This document shows, in pieces, positions 44,468-53,267 of a stretch of 64,000 nt of DNA. A program made the position numbers and the translations under genes. Every line of letters starts with the position of its first letter. Position 1 is the first letter of the stretch. The stretch covers positions 1 through 64,000 of the forward strand of contig CAKUDG010000004.1 in the NCBI GenBank assembly GCA_934644965.1. Reading direction: 5' to 3'. The notes under the pieces were generated by a model. It was not told where the DNA came from. It did no database searches and saw only the letters and a list, made by a program, of their open reading frames with translations. This DNA is from an uncultured Victivallales bacterium (GTDB taxonomy: Bacteria > Verrucomicrobiota > Lentisphaeria > Victivallales > UBA1829).

Positions 44468-45341
44468 AATCATCCAGAATACGGGCGGATTTCTTTCCTT
44501 CTGCCTTCCTTTTGAATGTCTGACCCTGGAATTCATGCAGAGGGCGCTGATCGGTCTTCTTCTGATTGCGCCTCTTGCGGCGGTGACGGGTGTGCAGGTG
44601 GTGAATTCCCGGATGGCATTTTTTTCAGACGCAATCGGGCACTCCGCATTTGCGGGTGTGGCGCTGGGACTGATCTTTGCCGTGAGTCCGAACTGGACAA
44701 TGCCGCTTCTGGCATTGCTGGTGGGGATTCTGATCATGGCGCTGAAACGGGGGAGCCGTCTCTCCTCGGATACGGCGATCGGCGTGATTTTTTCTGCGGT
44801 GGTGGCGTTCGGACTGGCGATAGTGAGCCGGAACAAATCGGTGGCCCGGGATATGCAGATGTTTCTGTACGGGGATATCCTGACGATCGGAGAAACGGAG
44901 ATTGCGATTTTGTTTTTTCTGTTTCTACTGTTCTGTGTGTTTCAGTATTTTTCGTACAACCGTCTTTTGTGCATTTCGGTGAATCCGCGTCTTGCGAGCG
45001 TGCACAGGATTCCCGTGGGTGTGTACCAGTACGCCTTTACGGCGCTGCTGTCGCTGGTGGTGATATTTTCGGTCCGTGCGGTCGGGGTGATTCTGGTGAC
45101 GGCGCTTCTGGTGGTTCCGGCGGCGACGGCACGGAATCTGGCGGGCAGTTCGCGTGGAATGTTCTGGATATCGCTGGGCGTGGCTTATGTGTCGGCGGTG
45201 TCCGGACTGATTGTGTCCGCGCAGGAATGGGCGGGGACAGCCAGCGGGGCGACCGTGGTGCTGATCTCCTGTATTCTTTTCTGCGTGAGCCTGTTGATTT
45301 CACTGTTCCGTCCGGGGAAGACGCCGGACATGGAAAAATGA
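44457..45341 (+). CDS. znuB: Zinc ABC transporter permease
   Basis: The 294-aa permease has the family order of spans: LIGLLLIAPLAAVTGVQVVN, SRMAFFSDAIGHSAFAGVAL (the conserved cytoplasmic loop), PLLALLVGILIMAL, and the late spans VRAVGVILVTALLVVPAATA and GATVVLISCILFCVSLLISL. The start is ATG 44457, which has GGAG 9-10 nt upstream inside znuC. An open frame extending to 44298 lies over the znuC tail and is not used. The next gene starts 19 bp after its stop. Confidence 0.93.
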   Translation: MLHEIIQNTGGFLSFCLPFECLTLEFMQRALIGLLLIAPLAAVTGVQVVNSRMAFFSDAIGHSAFAGVALGLIFAVSPNWTMPLLALLVGILIMALKRGSRLSSDTAIGVIFSAVVAFGLAIVSRNKSVARDMQMFLYGDILTIGETEIAILFFLFLLFCVFQYFSYNRLLCISVNPRLASVHRIPVGVYQYAFTALLSLVVIFSVRAVGVILVTALLVVPAATARNLAGSSRGMFWISLGVAYVSAVSGLIVSAQEWAGTASGATVVLISCILFCVSLLISLFRPGKTPDMEK

Positions 45342-45360
45342 TTTTTTTTCTGAGAGCCTT

Positions 45361-47178
45361 ATGATGAGTTCGTCCCGATTTACCCTGTTCGCCTTTTTTC
45401 TTCTGAGTGCGGCCATGTTTCACTTCCATTCCTGCGGTCCTGGGATGGTGCTGTCGGAAGAAGCCCCTGGACCGCATTTCCTGACGGGAAAGCAGAAAAA
45501 GAACGAATTTTCCCTTCCGTCTGGAGATCCATTTTTACAGCAGCAAATCAGTTCCTCGGCTGTTTTTCCGGGATGGAATTTGTCGGATCCCGTCTGCCGC
45601 CATTGCGGTCAGGCGCTCAGTTCCGGACTTTCTTCCGGGGAATGCGCATTCCGTTCGGCTGCGTTTGAACAAGATTCCGGGAAAGCGGAAGATCTTTATA
45701 AAGAGGCGCGTCGACTCCTGACACAGGAGGCGGAACGGGAAGGCCGGGCGTCGTCGCGGATTCTTCTGGGGGTCATGGCTGAGCGCGGATTGGCGAACGG
45801 GAATCCGGATGAGATCGCCGCAGCCCGTCATTTCCGCCTCGCCGCGGAGAGCGGCTCTCCCGCCGGCATGACAGCTCTTGCCGTTTTCTGGATCAGAAGG
45901 AATATGGAACTCGAAGAGGCCGAAAAACTTCTGATCCGTTCCCAGTCGATTCTCCCTGATGATCCTGATAACAAGTTCGGATTTGCAGAGTTGTATTTCG
46001 CCCGGGGAAAATGGGACGGAGCCTTTTCCCTGCTCCGGGAAACCTATGCCGAAACGGCTCCGGAGACGGAGGAACGGGCGGCGGCTGAAATGATGGCAGT
46101 GAATTTTCTTCAGCGCCTCTCCATTGTGGGGGGGAGGGACCGGGCGCTTGCGGAACTTGATCTCCTGATCCGGCAGGATCCTTGGAATGTCCTTTTTTAT
46201 GCGATGCGGGCCTCCCTGCGGAAGGAACAGGGGGAATTCGAGTCGGCGGAAAAGGACTGGAATGCCGTTCTAGAAATCGGCGGACCCCGAGCTCCGGTAT
46301 ATGCGGAACGCGCTGAAGTCCGTTCTGCGTCCGGCCGTCTGGCGGGAGCTCTGGAAGACATGAAAACGGCGGTGAAACTTTCTCCGCTTGATCCGGAACT
46401 GTTTCTGCGCAAAGGAATGATTGAACTGGAGGCATCCGAATACGGCGATGCGTTTTCGAGTCTGGAAGAGGCGAAACGCCTTCTTCCGGGTACTGATCCG
46501 CGCCTCTCGTGCTTCGCCGCCATGATTCATCTCAGGCGGAAGGAATACCGGAAGGCGGAGGCGGTTTTGGAGAAACTTCCCTCTTCAGCCCGAAACGGGG
46601 AAAGCGCTGCTCTGCTCGCAGAAGTGAAGCGTGCCATGAAGGACTACGCGGCGGCAGTTCGGATTCAGTATGAGATTTATACGCGCGACACCTTTGATCC
46701 GGTCAATGCCCTGCGTCTGGCTGAGAGCCTGATCCTTGCCGGCAGCACGGAACGTGCGCTGGAATTCCTGCCGGAGGAATATGTGCAGATGCTGCGGACG
46801 GCCCGCAGTCCCCTTCTTCCGAGCGTCTTGTATCTGAAGGCGTTTTCTCTGACCCTGCTGGGGAGGAACGCGCATCGGGAGACCAGAGAACTGGTGGAAG
46901 TCGCATCCTCGAACAGGAATCCGGCCCGGAGACCGGGTGGTGAGGGACGGGAGTCCTCCGCCTCCGGCGCGGGCGCCGCCGTTTGTCCCGTGTTCTCCGG
47001 AGAATCCTGTCGGCGGGCGGATTCCATCCTTCCGGAGAAGATGTTCCGATCCACCTTTCTTCCGGAGGAATCTTTGTTCCTGAACCGCTTTCTGGAAAAA
47101 TTTCCCCAGAAAAAAGAGACACTTGAAAAACTGCGTGCCCTTTCCGTTCTTTGGAATCAATGTCTTCCGGAGAAATGA
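45361..47178 (+). CDS. Exported TPR/Sel1-repeat protein
   Basis: The N-terminus has a hydrophobic signal (FTLFAFFLLSAAMFHFHSC), possibly with a lipoprotein cysteine. A CRHCGQ motif follows at about residue 80. Sel1-like and TPR helices then fill most of the protein, for example RHFRLAAESGSPAGMTAL, FYAMRASLRKEQGEFESAEK, PVYAERAEVRSASGRLAGAL and AMIHLRRKEYRKAEAVLEKL. The repeats suggest a protein-interaction scaffold in the envelope. The function is unknown. It starts 19 bp after znuB, perhaps by chance, since it shows no metal-related features. Confidence 0.75.
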   Translation: MMSSSRFTLFAFFLLSAAMFHFHSCGPGMVLSEEAPGPHFLTGKQKKNEFSLPSGDPFLQQQISSSAVFPGWNLSDPVCRHCGQALSSGLSSGECAFRSAAFEQDSGKAEDLYKEARRLLTQEAEREGRASSRILLGVMAERGLANGNPDEIAAARHFRLAAESGSPAGMTALAVFWIRRNMELEEAEKLLIRSQSILPDDPDNKFGFAELYFARGKWDGAFSLLRETYAETAPETEERAAAEMMAVNFLQRLSIVGGRDRALAELDLLIRQDPWNVLFYAMRASLRKEQGEFESAEKDWNAVLEIGGPRAPVYAERAEVRSASGRLAGALEDMKTAVKLSPLDPELFLRKGMIELEASEYGDAFSSLEEAKRLLPGTDPRLSCFAAMIHLRRKEYRKAEAVLEKLPSSARNGESAALLAEVKRAMKDYAAAVRIQYEIYTRDTFDPVNALRLAESLILAGSTERALEFLPEEYVQMLRTARSPLLPSVLYLKAFSLTLLGRNAHRETRELVEVASSNRNPARRPGGEGRESSASGAGAAVCPVFSGESCRRADSILPEKMFRSTFLPEESLFLNRFLEKFPQKKETLEKLRALSVLWNQCLPEK

Positions 47179-47337
47179 AAGTCCGAAGCGGCAATTGCGG
47201 GGGATATTTTGGAAATTCATCCTCCGGAGAGTTGAATATGGAGAAATGGGAGAGTAGATTACCGGAGTTTTCCGTTTCTGTTTTTTACCGGATTTGAATT
47301 GTTTGAACGAGATTTGTAAAGAAGGCTTGACGAATTT

Positions 47338-49023
47338 ATGGTCATCATGAAAATGAACAATGTGCTTGTGAAGCACAGCAAAACATTATTCGGCGTATTC
47401 ACTGGAGTCATTATCATTTCCTTTGTGTGGTTTTTCACTCCTGGAATGGATGGGTCCATGTTCTTTTCCGGAGACGCTTCCTCACAGAATGCGGTAGTGG
47501 GTCAGGTATTCGGCGAAAAGGTCAGAAACGCGGATCTGCGGCGGAATGTGGTCCGGGATGCGATTGTGCTGGGAGCGTCTTACGGAGGGAGTCCGCGCAA
47601 TTATATGGAATATGTGTCTAAAAACGCGTTTGAATCGTATGCGGTGCTTCTGGTCGCGAAAAAGCTCGGGGTTTCCGTTTCCGATGAAGAAGTGGTGGCG
47701 CAGATCAAGTCTCTGCCCGCATTTCAGGGGAAAAACGGATTTGACGTCACGCTGTACGATCAGTATGAAAAGGAATTTCTTGCTCCGCTGGGGTACAGCA
47801 AACATGATCTGGAGGAGGCGTTCCGGGATGCGATTGCCAGAGTGACGCTGCCTTCCCGTTTTACGGAAACGGTTTTTGTCACGGATTCGGAAGTCTCTGA
47901 ATACGAGAGAGTCGCACTGGAAACCTACAAAGCCAGGACCGTGCTTTTCCCTTATGAGGAATTTTCCAGAGGTCTTGATTTCTCCGAAGACGATCTGATG
48001 GCTTTCCATAAGGCGAACGGTCTTCTTTTCATGACGGAACCTGTGGTTGATGCCGAGATCATCGCCTTTTTCAATTCGGATTACAAGGCCGATGCTTCTG
48101 CCATTACGGACGAGCAGATCCGTTCCTATTATGAAAAGAACAGAGAATCGTTCAAAAAACAGGACGGAACTTTTCAGACGCTGCCTGAATCCACTGCCCG
48201 GATCCGTACCGAACTTCTGCGCGAACAGGCCCGCCGGAATGCGAATGCCGCGGCAAAGGCCTTCCGTGAAGAGCTGTACAATCTGGCCGATACCTCTGAA
48301 TATGCCTCCGATCCGGAAGCTTCGCTCCGTTCGGCAATGGAAAAGAAGGGATATCGCTTCATTACTGTTCAGGATGTGCATCCTTCCGCAAAGGCAATGA
48401 ACAACATCGGTCCGGAAAAAGAGCTGATTTCCACGCTTTTTTCCCTGGAAAACCCGCTCCAGATCAGTTCCACCGTTCAAGGAACCAACGGTTCGTTCAT
48501 TGCGGTGCTGAAGAACCGCAGGGAACCTGTTCCTGCTCCGTATGAGGATGTCAGGGAGGAGGTCCGGAAAGTGCGCGTGAGTCAGGAAGGCATGGCTCGT
48601 GCGAAAGAGGCTGCAAGAAATTTCCCGCTTCTTCTTTCGGAATCTGCGAATCCGGGAAAGGATCTGGTGAAACTGGCGGAATCCGCCAAGGCCAGAGTCG
48701 CGGACATGAAGGACTTCACGCTCCGGGATGCACCCTCTTCCGCAGACATCAAGGAACGTATCGCCCGGAGTATGGCGGCCTCAACAAGAACGGGTGAACT
48801 TTCCCAGCCTCAGAATCTCCAGGACGGCGTTTTGATGGTCTTTGTCGATGACCGTGTCCAGCCGGATGCAAAGCTCATGGAGGAATCCAAACCTCTCTTT
48901 GAATCCATGGCTCTGATGAGCAAGCGTCAGACCGCTGCCACGGCCTTCATGCAGTGGATTATGGCAAATTCCGCAAGCTATCTGGCCCGTCCTGATGAGG
49001 AGGAATCGGGTAATCCGGAATAA
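47338..49023 (+). CDS. SurA/PpiD-like membrane-anchored periplasmic chaperone
   Basis: A short cytoplasmic start is followed by one membrane anchor (TLFGVFTGVIIISFVWFF). The rest is periplasmic. The SurA-N region reads NAVVGQVFGEKVRNADLRRN through VLLVAKKLGVSVSDEEVVAQ, as in PpiD-type proteins. A clear parvulin PPIase domain is not seen, so it may work as a holding chaperone for exported or outer membrane proteins. The C-terminal part resembles the second SurA/PpiD helical region (VFVDDRVQPDAKLMEE). The start is ATG 47338; ATG 47347 is possible. A strong terminator follows 87 bp after the stop. Confidence 0.78.
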   Translation: MVIMKMNNVLVKHSKTLFGVFTGVIIISFVWFFTPGMDGSMFFSGDASSQNAVVGQVFGEKVRNADLRRNVVRDAIVLGASYGGSPRNYMEYVSKNAFESYAVLLVAKKLGVSVSDEEVVAQIKSLPAFQGKNGFDVTLYDQYEKEFLAPLGYSKHDLEEAFRDAIARVTLPSRFTETVFVTDSEVSEYERVALETYKARTVLFPYEEFSRGLDFSEDDLMAFHKANGLLFMTEPVVDAEIIAFFNSDYKADASAITDEQIRSYYEKNRESFKKQDGTFQTLPESTARIRTELLREQARRNANAAAKAFREELYNLADTSEYASDPEASLRSAMEKKGYRFITVQDVHPSAKAMNNIGPEKELISTLFSLENPLQISSTVQGTNGSFIAVLKNRREPVPAPYEDVREEVRKVRVSQEGMARAKEAARNFPLLLSESANPGKDLVKLAESAKARVADMKDFTLRDAPSSADIKERIARSMAASTRTGELSQPQNLQDGVLMVFVDDRVQPDAKLMEESKPLFESMALMSKRQTAATAFMQWIMANSASYLARPDEEESGNPE

Positions 49024-49109
49024 GAAGAGCTTTTCCCACTCATTGTCCTTCCTTTTACGATCAGGGAAAAGTGAGAAAGGCGCAGATTCGGGGAAGGGAC
49101 AGATCCCAA

Positions 49110-49143
49110 AGGAGCACATTCTTTTATGTGCTTCTTTTTTTTT
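49110..49143 (+). terminator. Intrinsic terminator after the PpiD-like gene
   Basis: AGGAGCACAT pairs with ATGTGCTTCT (10 bp, one G-T pair) around loop tctttt. It is followed by eight T residues. This is a textbook rho-independent terminator. Confidence 0.92.
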
Positions 49144-49496
49144 ATTGCACTGATCTTTGCCTTTCCGTGAAGTGAAGAAGAGGAGGGAAAACTTTTTTCC
49201 CCCTCTTCATCCGGATGGAGAAATTTTCTCTCCCATTTCACCCCGTTTCTTTTCCTGCTCCGAAAACGGGAAACGGTTCCGCGCTTCCCTTCCCGGCTGC
49301 GTGTCTCCTGGTGTCACTCCTGGAGGCGCCATTTCCTTTCTTTCTTTTTCCGACATCCGGGAAAAGATGAGGTGGCGGAGGGTGGAGGAGAGTGTCCAGA
49401 GGGAAGAACCGGAGGAGAATAAGGAAGAAACAAAGAAGAAAAATTGACTTTTCCCCCGATGAGCTTACTTTACAATTCTGTATGGATTTTATTTTC

Positions 49497-49531
49497 AGCG
49501 CATGAGAATTCTTTTAGCGCATGAGAATTCT
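49497..49531 (+). repeat. Tandem 16-bp duplication at the start of a gene
   Basis: The word agcgcatgagaattct occurs at 49497-49512 and again at 49516-49531, a 19-bp step. Each copy has an ATG. The duplication lies upstream of the preferred start of the small secreted protein. Confidence 0.8.
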
Positions 49532-49573
49532 GAAATGGAAGGAAGAAGAAGGAGAAGGAGGAGGATGTTCGGG

Positions 49574-49969
49574 ATGAATGTTTTTCCCACTGCAGGATTT
49601 GGCCTGAAAACGCTTTTCACTCTTGTGATTCTGACATCCGGCGCAATGTCGGTTTCTTTTGCCGGAGAGGGATCCGCGGGTAACGGAAGAGGGACGGCAG
49701 CACAGGAGTATCCTGTCATTGTTCCCAATTCATCCGTATCTCCGGGTGTTTCCATTCTGGAGAACAGACGTCCGGAGAACAATTTTCCTCCGGATTCGGC
49801 AGGGAAGAAGAGTCCGTTGCCGACGGTGTCAACGCCGGCATCTGTGAGCGGAAGCATTTCCTCCCCCAGAGTTCTTCCGTCATCGCCGACTCCGAAATAT
49901 ACCCCCGTTCTTCCCTCCCGGAATCCTTATCCGGTGAAGGCTTCCGGCGCCTCTTCTTCAAAACGCTGA
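49574..49969 (+). CDS. Small secreted Ser/Pro-rich protein of unknown function
   Basis: I do not recognise this protein. From ATG 49574, with GGAGG 9-10 nt upstream, it opens MNVFPTAGFGLKTLFTLVIL and has a signal peptide ending TSGAMSVSFA before GEGSAGN. The mature part of about 100 residues is rich in Ser, Pro, Gly and Val (SSVSPGVSILENRRPENNFP, SSPRVLPSSPTPKYTPVLPS) and is likely disordered. An upstream ATG at 49502 in frame would add an Arg-run (RRRRRRR) and weaken the signal peptide. It could be a cell-surface linker or a spurious frame. Moderate confidence in its reality comes from the signal peptide and ribosome binding site. Confidence 0.5.
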   Translation: MNVFPTAGFGLKTLFTLVILTSGAMSVSFAGEGSAGNGRGTAAQEYPVIVPNSSVSPGVSILENRRPENNFPPDSAGKKSPLPTVSTPASVSGSISSPRVLPSSPTPKYTPVLPSRNPYPVKASGASSSKR

Positions 49970-50115
49970 AGGAAAACGCTGTGCGAAAACGCTGAGCGAA
50001 TCCGGAGAAAAGAGGAATGGAAGGATTTTTTCGCTTTCCCCTGCATTTCCCACTGGAGCGCAGAAAGAAGCAGAAGAAAGAGGTGATTTTTTTCTGTTCT
50101 TTCTCTGAAATCAAA

Positions 50116-50745
50116 TCAGTTTCCGAAGAAATGGAACAGATAGGGATTTTGAAGGCGTTCCTCTCCGATTGTCGTTGCAGGGCCATGCCCGGGATAGACG
50201 GTGAGGGAATCGGGCAGGGGCAGGAGATTTTCCCTGATACTGGTCATCAGTGCATCGGAATCGCCTCCCGGGAGGTCCGTGCGTCCGACGGAGAAGCGGA
50301 AAAGCGTGTCCCCTGTAAAGACCGCATTCATGCTTTGAAAAAGGTAGGAAACTCCCCCTGGCGTATGACCGGGGCAGGGGAGGCATTCCAGCTCCGGAAA
50401 AGCGGGTGGCCATTGGGTCCCGGGCAGATTTTCCGCCGCGGGAATGTAGGGGGGGATCGCGTTTTCAGGGCTTCTGTAAAGAAACTGGTCTTCCGGCGGG
50501 AGATACACTCCGGAAATTTTCAGACGTTCCATCAGGAGCGGAATCCCCGAAATATGATCTACATGAGCATGTGTCAGGAGAATCACCCTTTTCTCGCATT
50601 CCAGTGCATCGGCCGCATTCGCAATCTGTTCCGGTGCTCCGCCGGGATCGATAATGTACAGAATCCCGGAATCTTCCGGGCGGACAAGATAACAATTGGT
50701 CTCCAGCAACCCCACGCTCAGGCATTGAATGAAATCTGCCGACAT
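50116..50745 (-). CDS. Metallo-beta-lactamase-fold hydrolase (glyoxalase II-like)
   Basis: The 209-aa protein has the metal-binding motif THAHVDH in VILLTHAHVDHISGIPLL. Further ligands are in PCPGHTPGGVSYLF, VFTGDTLFRFSVGRTD and VYPGHGPATTIGEE. This spacing fits the small glyoxalase II-like group with two zinc or iron ions. Likely substrates are thioesters or related hydrolysable metabolites; the exact one cannot be told. Start ATG is preceded by GGAAGAGG. A run of phased 10-bp repeats lies 106-185 bp upstream. Confidence 0.93.
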   Translation of the reverse strand: MSADFIQCLSVGLLETNCYLVRPEDSGILYIIDPGGAPEQIANAADALECEKRVILLTHAHVDHISGIPLLMERLKISGVYLPPEDQFLYRSPENAIPPYIPAAENLPGTQWPPAFPELECLPCPGHTPGGVSYLFQSMNAVFTGDTLFRFSVGRTDLPGGDSDALMTSIRENLLPLPDSLTVYPGHGPATTIGEERLQNPYLFHFFGN

Positions 50746-51280
50746 TTTTCCTCTTCCTTGTTTTTTCCGTCATCCGATCTCAATCGCCGGTATGACAAGT
50801 TGATTTTTCCGCTGTAGCTGTGTCCAGCCTTTTTTCGAGATATATGTAAGAAGAATTTCATGTGATCTCATGCAATTTCATGCAAATTCATGTAAATTCA
50901 TACAATTTTATGCAAATTCAAGTGATTTTGTATGATGTTCCATGGGATTGTATCTGAAAAACCGCTTCTTTCGGTTCGCTCCGCCATTTCTTTCCGATTC
51001 CGATCGTTTTTTTCCCCTCTTCTGTGAGCCAGATCTGCCAGATCTTCTGAGAGACCGCTTCGTGATGTTATCGTCTGCAGTTCCGCTGTCTCCTGCTCAC
51101 AAAGACTTTCCCTCCGCGTTGTCGTCGTCTTGCTGCGCGGCGGGTTCAGCAGACGGCTCCTGTAGAGGGGAATGAAGGGAAAAGGAAGTCCGTAGGAAAA
51201 GAAAGTATGAATTGAAAACGGCATGGTGGGCCGGGAGAACAGAATGACCGAATGATGAAATGATTGGAACTGAAGCAATT
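50746..51280. other. Intergenic region between the MBL hydrolase and the Tad genes
   Basis: The only clear structure is the 10-bp repeat array (50851-50930). Both flanking genes are on the minus strand, so this spacer is upstream of the hydrolase and downstream of the pilus block. No gene is supported. Confidence 0.6.
50851..50930. repeat. Eight degenerate 10-bp direct repeats (phased A/T tracts)
   Basis: The units read aagaatttca, tgtgatctca, tgcaatttca, tgcaaattca, tgtaaattca, tacaatttta, tgcaaattca and agtgattttg, with consensus TGcAAaTTCA. The period is exactly 10 bp, close to one helical turn, so the AAATT tracts face the same side of the helix. That is the classic layout of intrinsically curved DNA. 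Regulator binding in register is the other reading. Confidence 0.85.
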
Positions 51281-53263
51281 TCAATGAAGTTTCCCCGGAC
51301 CCGTTCTGTGACCGCCGCCTCCTCCTGTGGGCCAGTCATCGCAATGGTCCTCATTGGTAGAATCCACGACGTATCCGATCCGGTGTCCGTCCTTATCGTA
51401 AACGTAGTGACCGGAAACTTCCTCCGCCAGCCAGTCGAGCCCTTTCTGACGCCACTCGGGGTCGTCAAGCTTTTTCAAGAGGTTGGCGTAGTAGGAAGTT
51501 CTTCTCCGTGTGTCGGAATCGAGTTTTGCCAGGGCTGCGTCAATGCTGTCCACGGTTCCGAGAGCGGGGAGGAACTTTGTAATGAACAGATACCAGTCCA
51601 GATCAATGGAGGACATTCCGTAGACGGGTTCGAGCGCCACGGGAATCAGCGAAGTCCGCGTGAAGACGGGGAGCACCATCCCCACATAAAAAGGCGGTTT
51701 GTACGAAGATTCCACTTTGATTCTGCCGAGAGGCTTGGCCAGTGCATCCACCTGGATTTCCGGGACGGTTCGCTTCATGGAGTTTTCCGCGGAACTCATA
51801 CGCGAGGCAAAAGCGGATTCACTGCGTCCCAGAGATCCCTTTCCGTGAAAATCCAGCGCTTCACCGAGAGTTCCGTCTGAAGAAGAGTCGGTGTCTCCCG
51901 GGAGTTCCCCCAGGGAACCCGAAAGAGTCGTGGTTTCCTGACTCCCGACGAAATAGGAGAGGGCGCCGGAATAATATTCCATGCCCTGCTGGAAATTTCC
52001 CCGGAGATAGTCGGAAGTCCAGAGATTTTTGGTTTCTTCATCGTAATTGGTCCAGTAACTGTCATAGGTGGCCCAGGTGATGCGGGGGAGGATGTTGAAG
52101 CGCAGATCCGTATCATTCGCATTCCGGACGGGTTCTCCGGTGGCGGGATCTGTCTTGATCAGAATCTGAATCAGATTTCCTTCCTCGTCGCGGACGGCTT
52201 CATATTCATAGGGATTTTCGGTGTCGGAAAGAGAGGTGTGTTTACTGAGCCCGGAACGAGTCTGGAGAATGGCGTCGAGCACTCCGCTGCCGTCGGCGGA
52301 GTCGTAGGGGCTCTGACCGGAAAAGAATTCCGTGTGGAGAGGGAGAACCTCCGATTCTCCGATAAAGGTGTCGTTCCGCCCCAGGCGCAGTTCCCCCCAC
52401 CATTTCGGACCGTAGCTCATTTTCAGTATGGAGCGGAGCGCACACCAGTAATCCGCGGCAATCGCCGCATACAGGCTTTTACTGGTCAGATAGGACGTGA
52501 AATCAGGAGAGGAGGGCGGATCACAGTAGATCTCAGGAGTCCCGAGACGCAGAATCTTTGTCCCGACCGCGATCCCTTTGATATTGGTGGATTCGCCGGA
52601 CCCGGATTCGGGAAAACGGACGTCCAGAATGCTCTCCAGCATGGCCGCATACGGCAGACGCCAGTAATAGCCGTGAATCTCCTGCGGCACGGATTCATGA
52701 CCGTAGATGGTCTCATCCAGAATATCCTGAAGGAAGATTCTGTTGAACTCTCCGGCATCGGGATTGCTGGTCAATCCGTTGTTCTTGGCTGCCTGCTGGG
52801 CGGCTCCGTAACCGATCAGCGGACCGACAAAAGAAACGCGCGTCTGCATCTGAGTCAGGAGTTCCGCGGTTTCCTCCAGTCTGGTCATCTCCTCTTCGAC
52901 TCTCGTGATATCCGCCTGGAATTCCTCCGGAGACTCATATTCGGAATATTCCTTGACCTGCCCCAAGGTTTCCGGATCGGTCCCCCAGCCGTACACCGAG
53001 TCCGAAATCAGCACGGTACAGGCCTTGATGAGATTCAGTTCCCCGATCAGATTGAGGCTGTGCATCTGCCAGTTCGCTCCCGCAACGGCGGCCGCGTCCA
53101 CGGCGGTCTGGGCTTTGACTTTTCCACGGATCACCGAATGAATGTCGAAAAGAATCAGAATCCCGATCAGAATGACGATCAGGGATAGAACCCCGAAAAG
53201 CAGGGTCTGGCCGGATTCCCGGCGTCTGCCTCTGAAGCGGAAACGGAAATTCGGCACAGGCAT
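51281..53263 (-). CDS. TadG-like pilus assembly protein (Tad-like domain)
   Basis: The 660-aa protein starts with basic residues then RRESGQTLLFGVLSLIVILI, a TadG/TadE-type hydrophobic helix. AQTAVDAAAVAGANWQMHSL, the conserved Tad-like segment, follows. The large periplasmic part has no family I can name. The end has a Gly/His stretch (DHCDDWPTGGGGGHRTGPG). Such minor pilins or pseudopilins work with Flp pili in adhesion. GGAGG lies 8 nt before the ATG. It starts 4 bp after the TadE-like gene and is the last gene in the pilus block. Confidence 0.8.
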   Translation of the reverse strand: MPVPNFRFRFRGRRRESGQTLLFGVLSLIVILIGILILFDIHSVIRGKVKAQTAVDAAAVAGANWQMHSLNLIGELNLIKACTVLISDSVYGWGTDPETLGQVKEYSEYESPEEFQADITRVEEEMTRLEETAELLTQMQTRVSFVGPLIGYGAAQQAAKNNGLTSNPDAGEFNRIFLQDILDETIYGHESVPQEIHGYYWRLPYAAMLESILDVRFPESGSGESTNIKGIAVGTKILRLGTPEIYCDPPSSPDFTSYLTSKSLYAAIAADYWCALRSILKMSYGPKWWGELRLGRNDTFIGESEVLPLHTEFFSGQSPYDSADGSGVLDAILQTRSGLSKHTSLSDTENPYEYEAVRDEEGNLIQILIKTDPATGEPVRNANDTDLRFNILPRITWATYDSYWTNYDEETKNLWTSDYLRGNFQQGMEYYSGALSYFVGSQETTTLSGSLGELPGDTDSSSDGTLGEALDFHGKGSLGRSESAFASRMSSAENSMKRTVPEIQVDALAKPLGRIKVESSYKPPFYVGMVLPVFTRTSLIPVALEPVYGMSSIDLDWYLFITKFLPALGTVDSIDAALAKLDSDTRRRTSYYANLLKKLDDPEWRQKGLDWLAEEVSGHYVYDKDGHRIGYVVDSTNEDHCDDWPTGGGGGHRTGPGKLH

Positions 53264-53267
53264 GGCG

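Larger units (their letters stand above)
49024..49573. other. Intergenic region: terminator, polypurine run and promoter of the small secreted protein
   Basis: After the terminator at 49110-49143 there is no gene. Plus-strand positions 49365-49442 are almost all purines. A perfect-looking -35 TTGACT starts at 49445 with no good -10 at the right distance. A 16-bp duplication (49497-49531) follows just before the next gene. Confidence 0.5.

Noticed and set aside
50851..50930. CRISPR array
   Set aside because: Units are 10 bp and contiguous, without spacers or cas genes.
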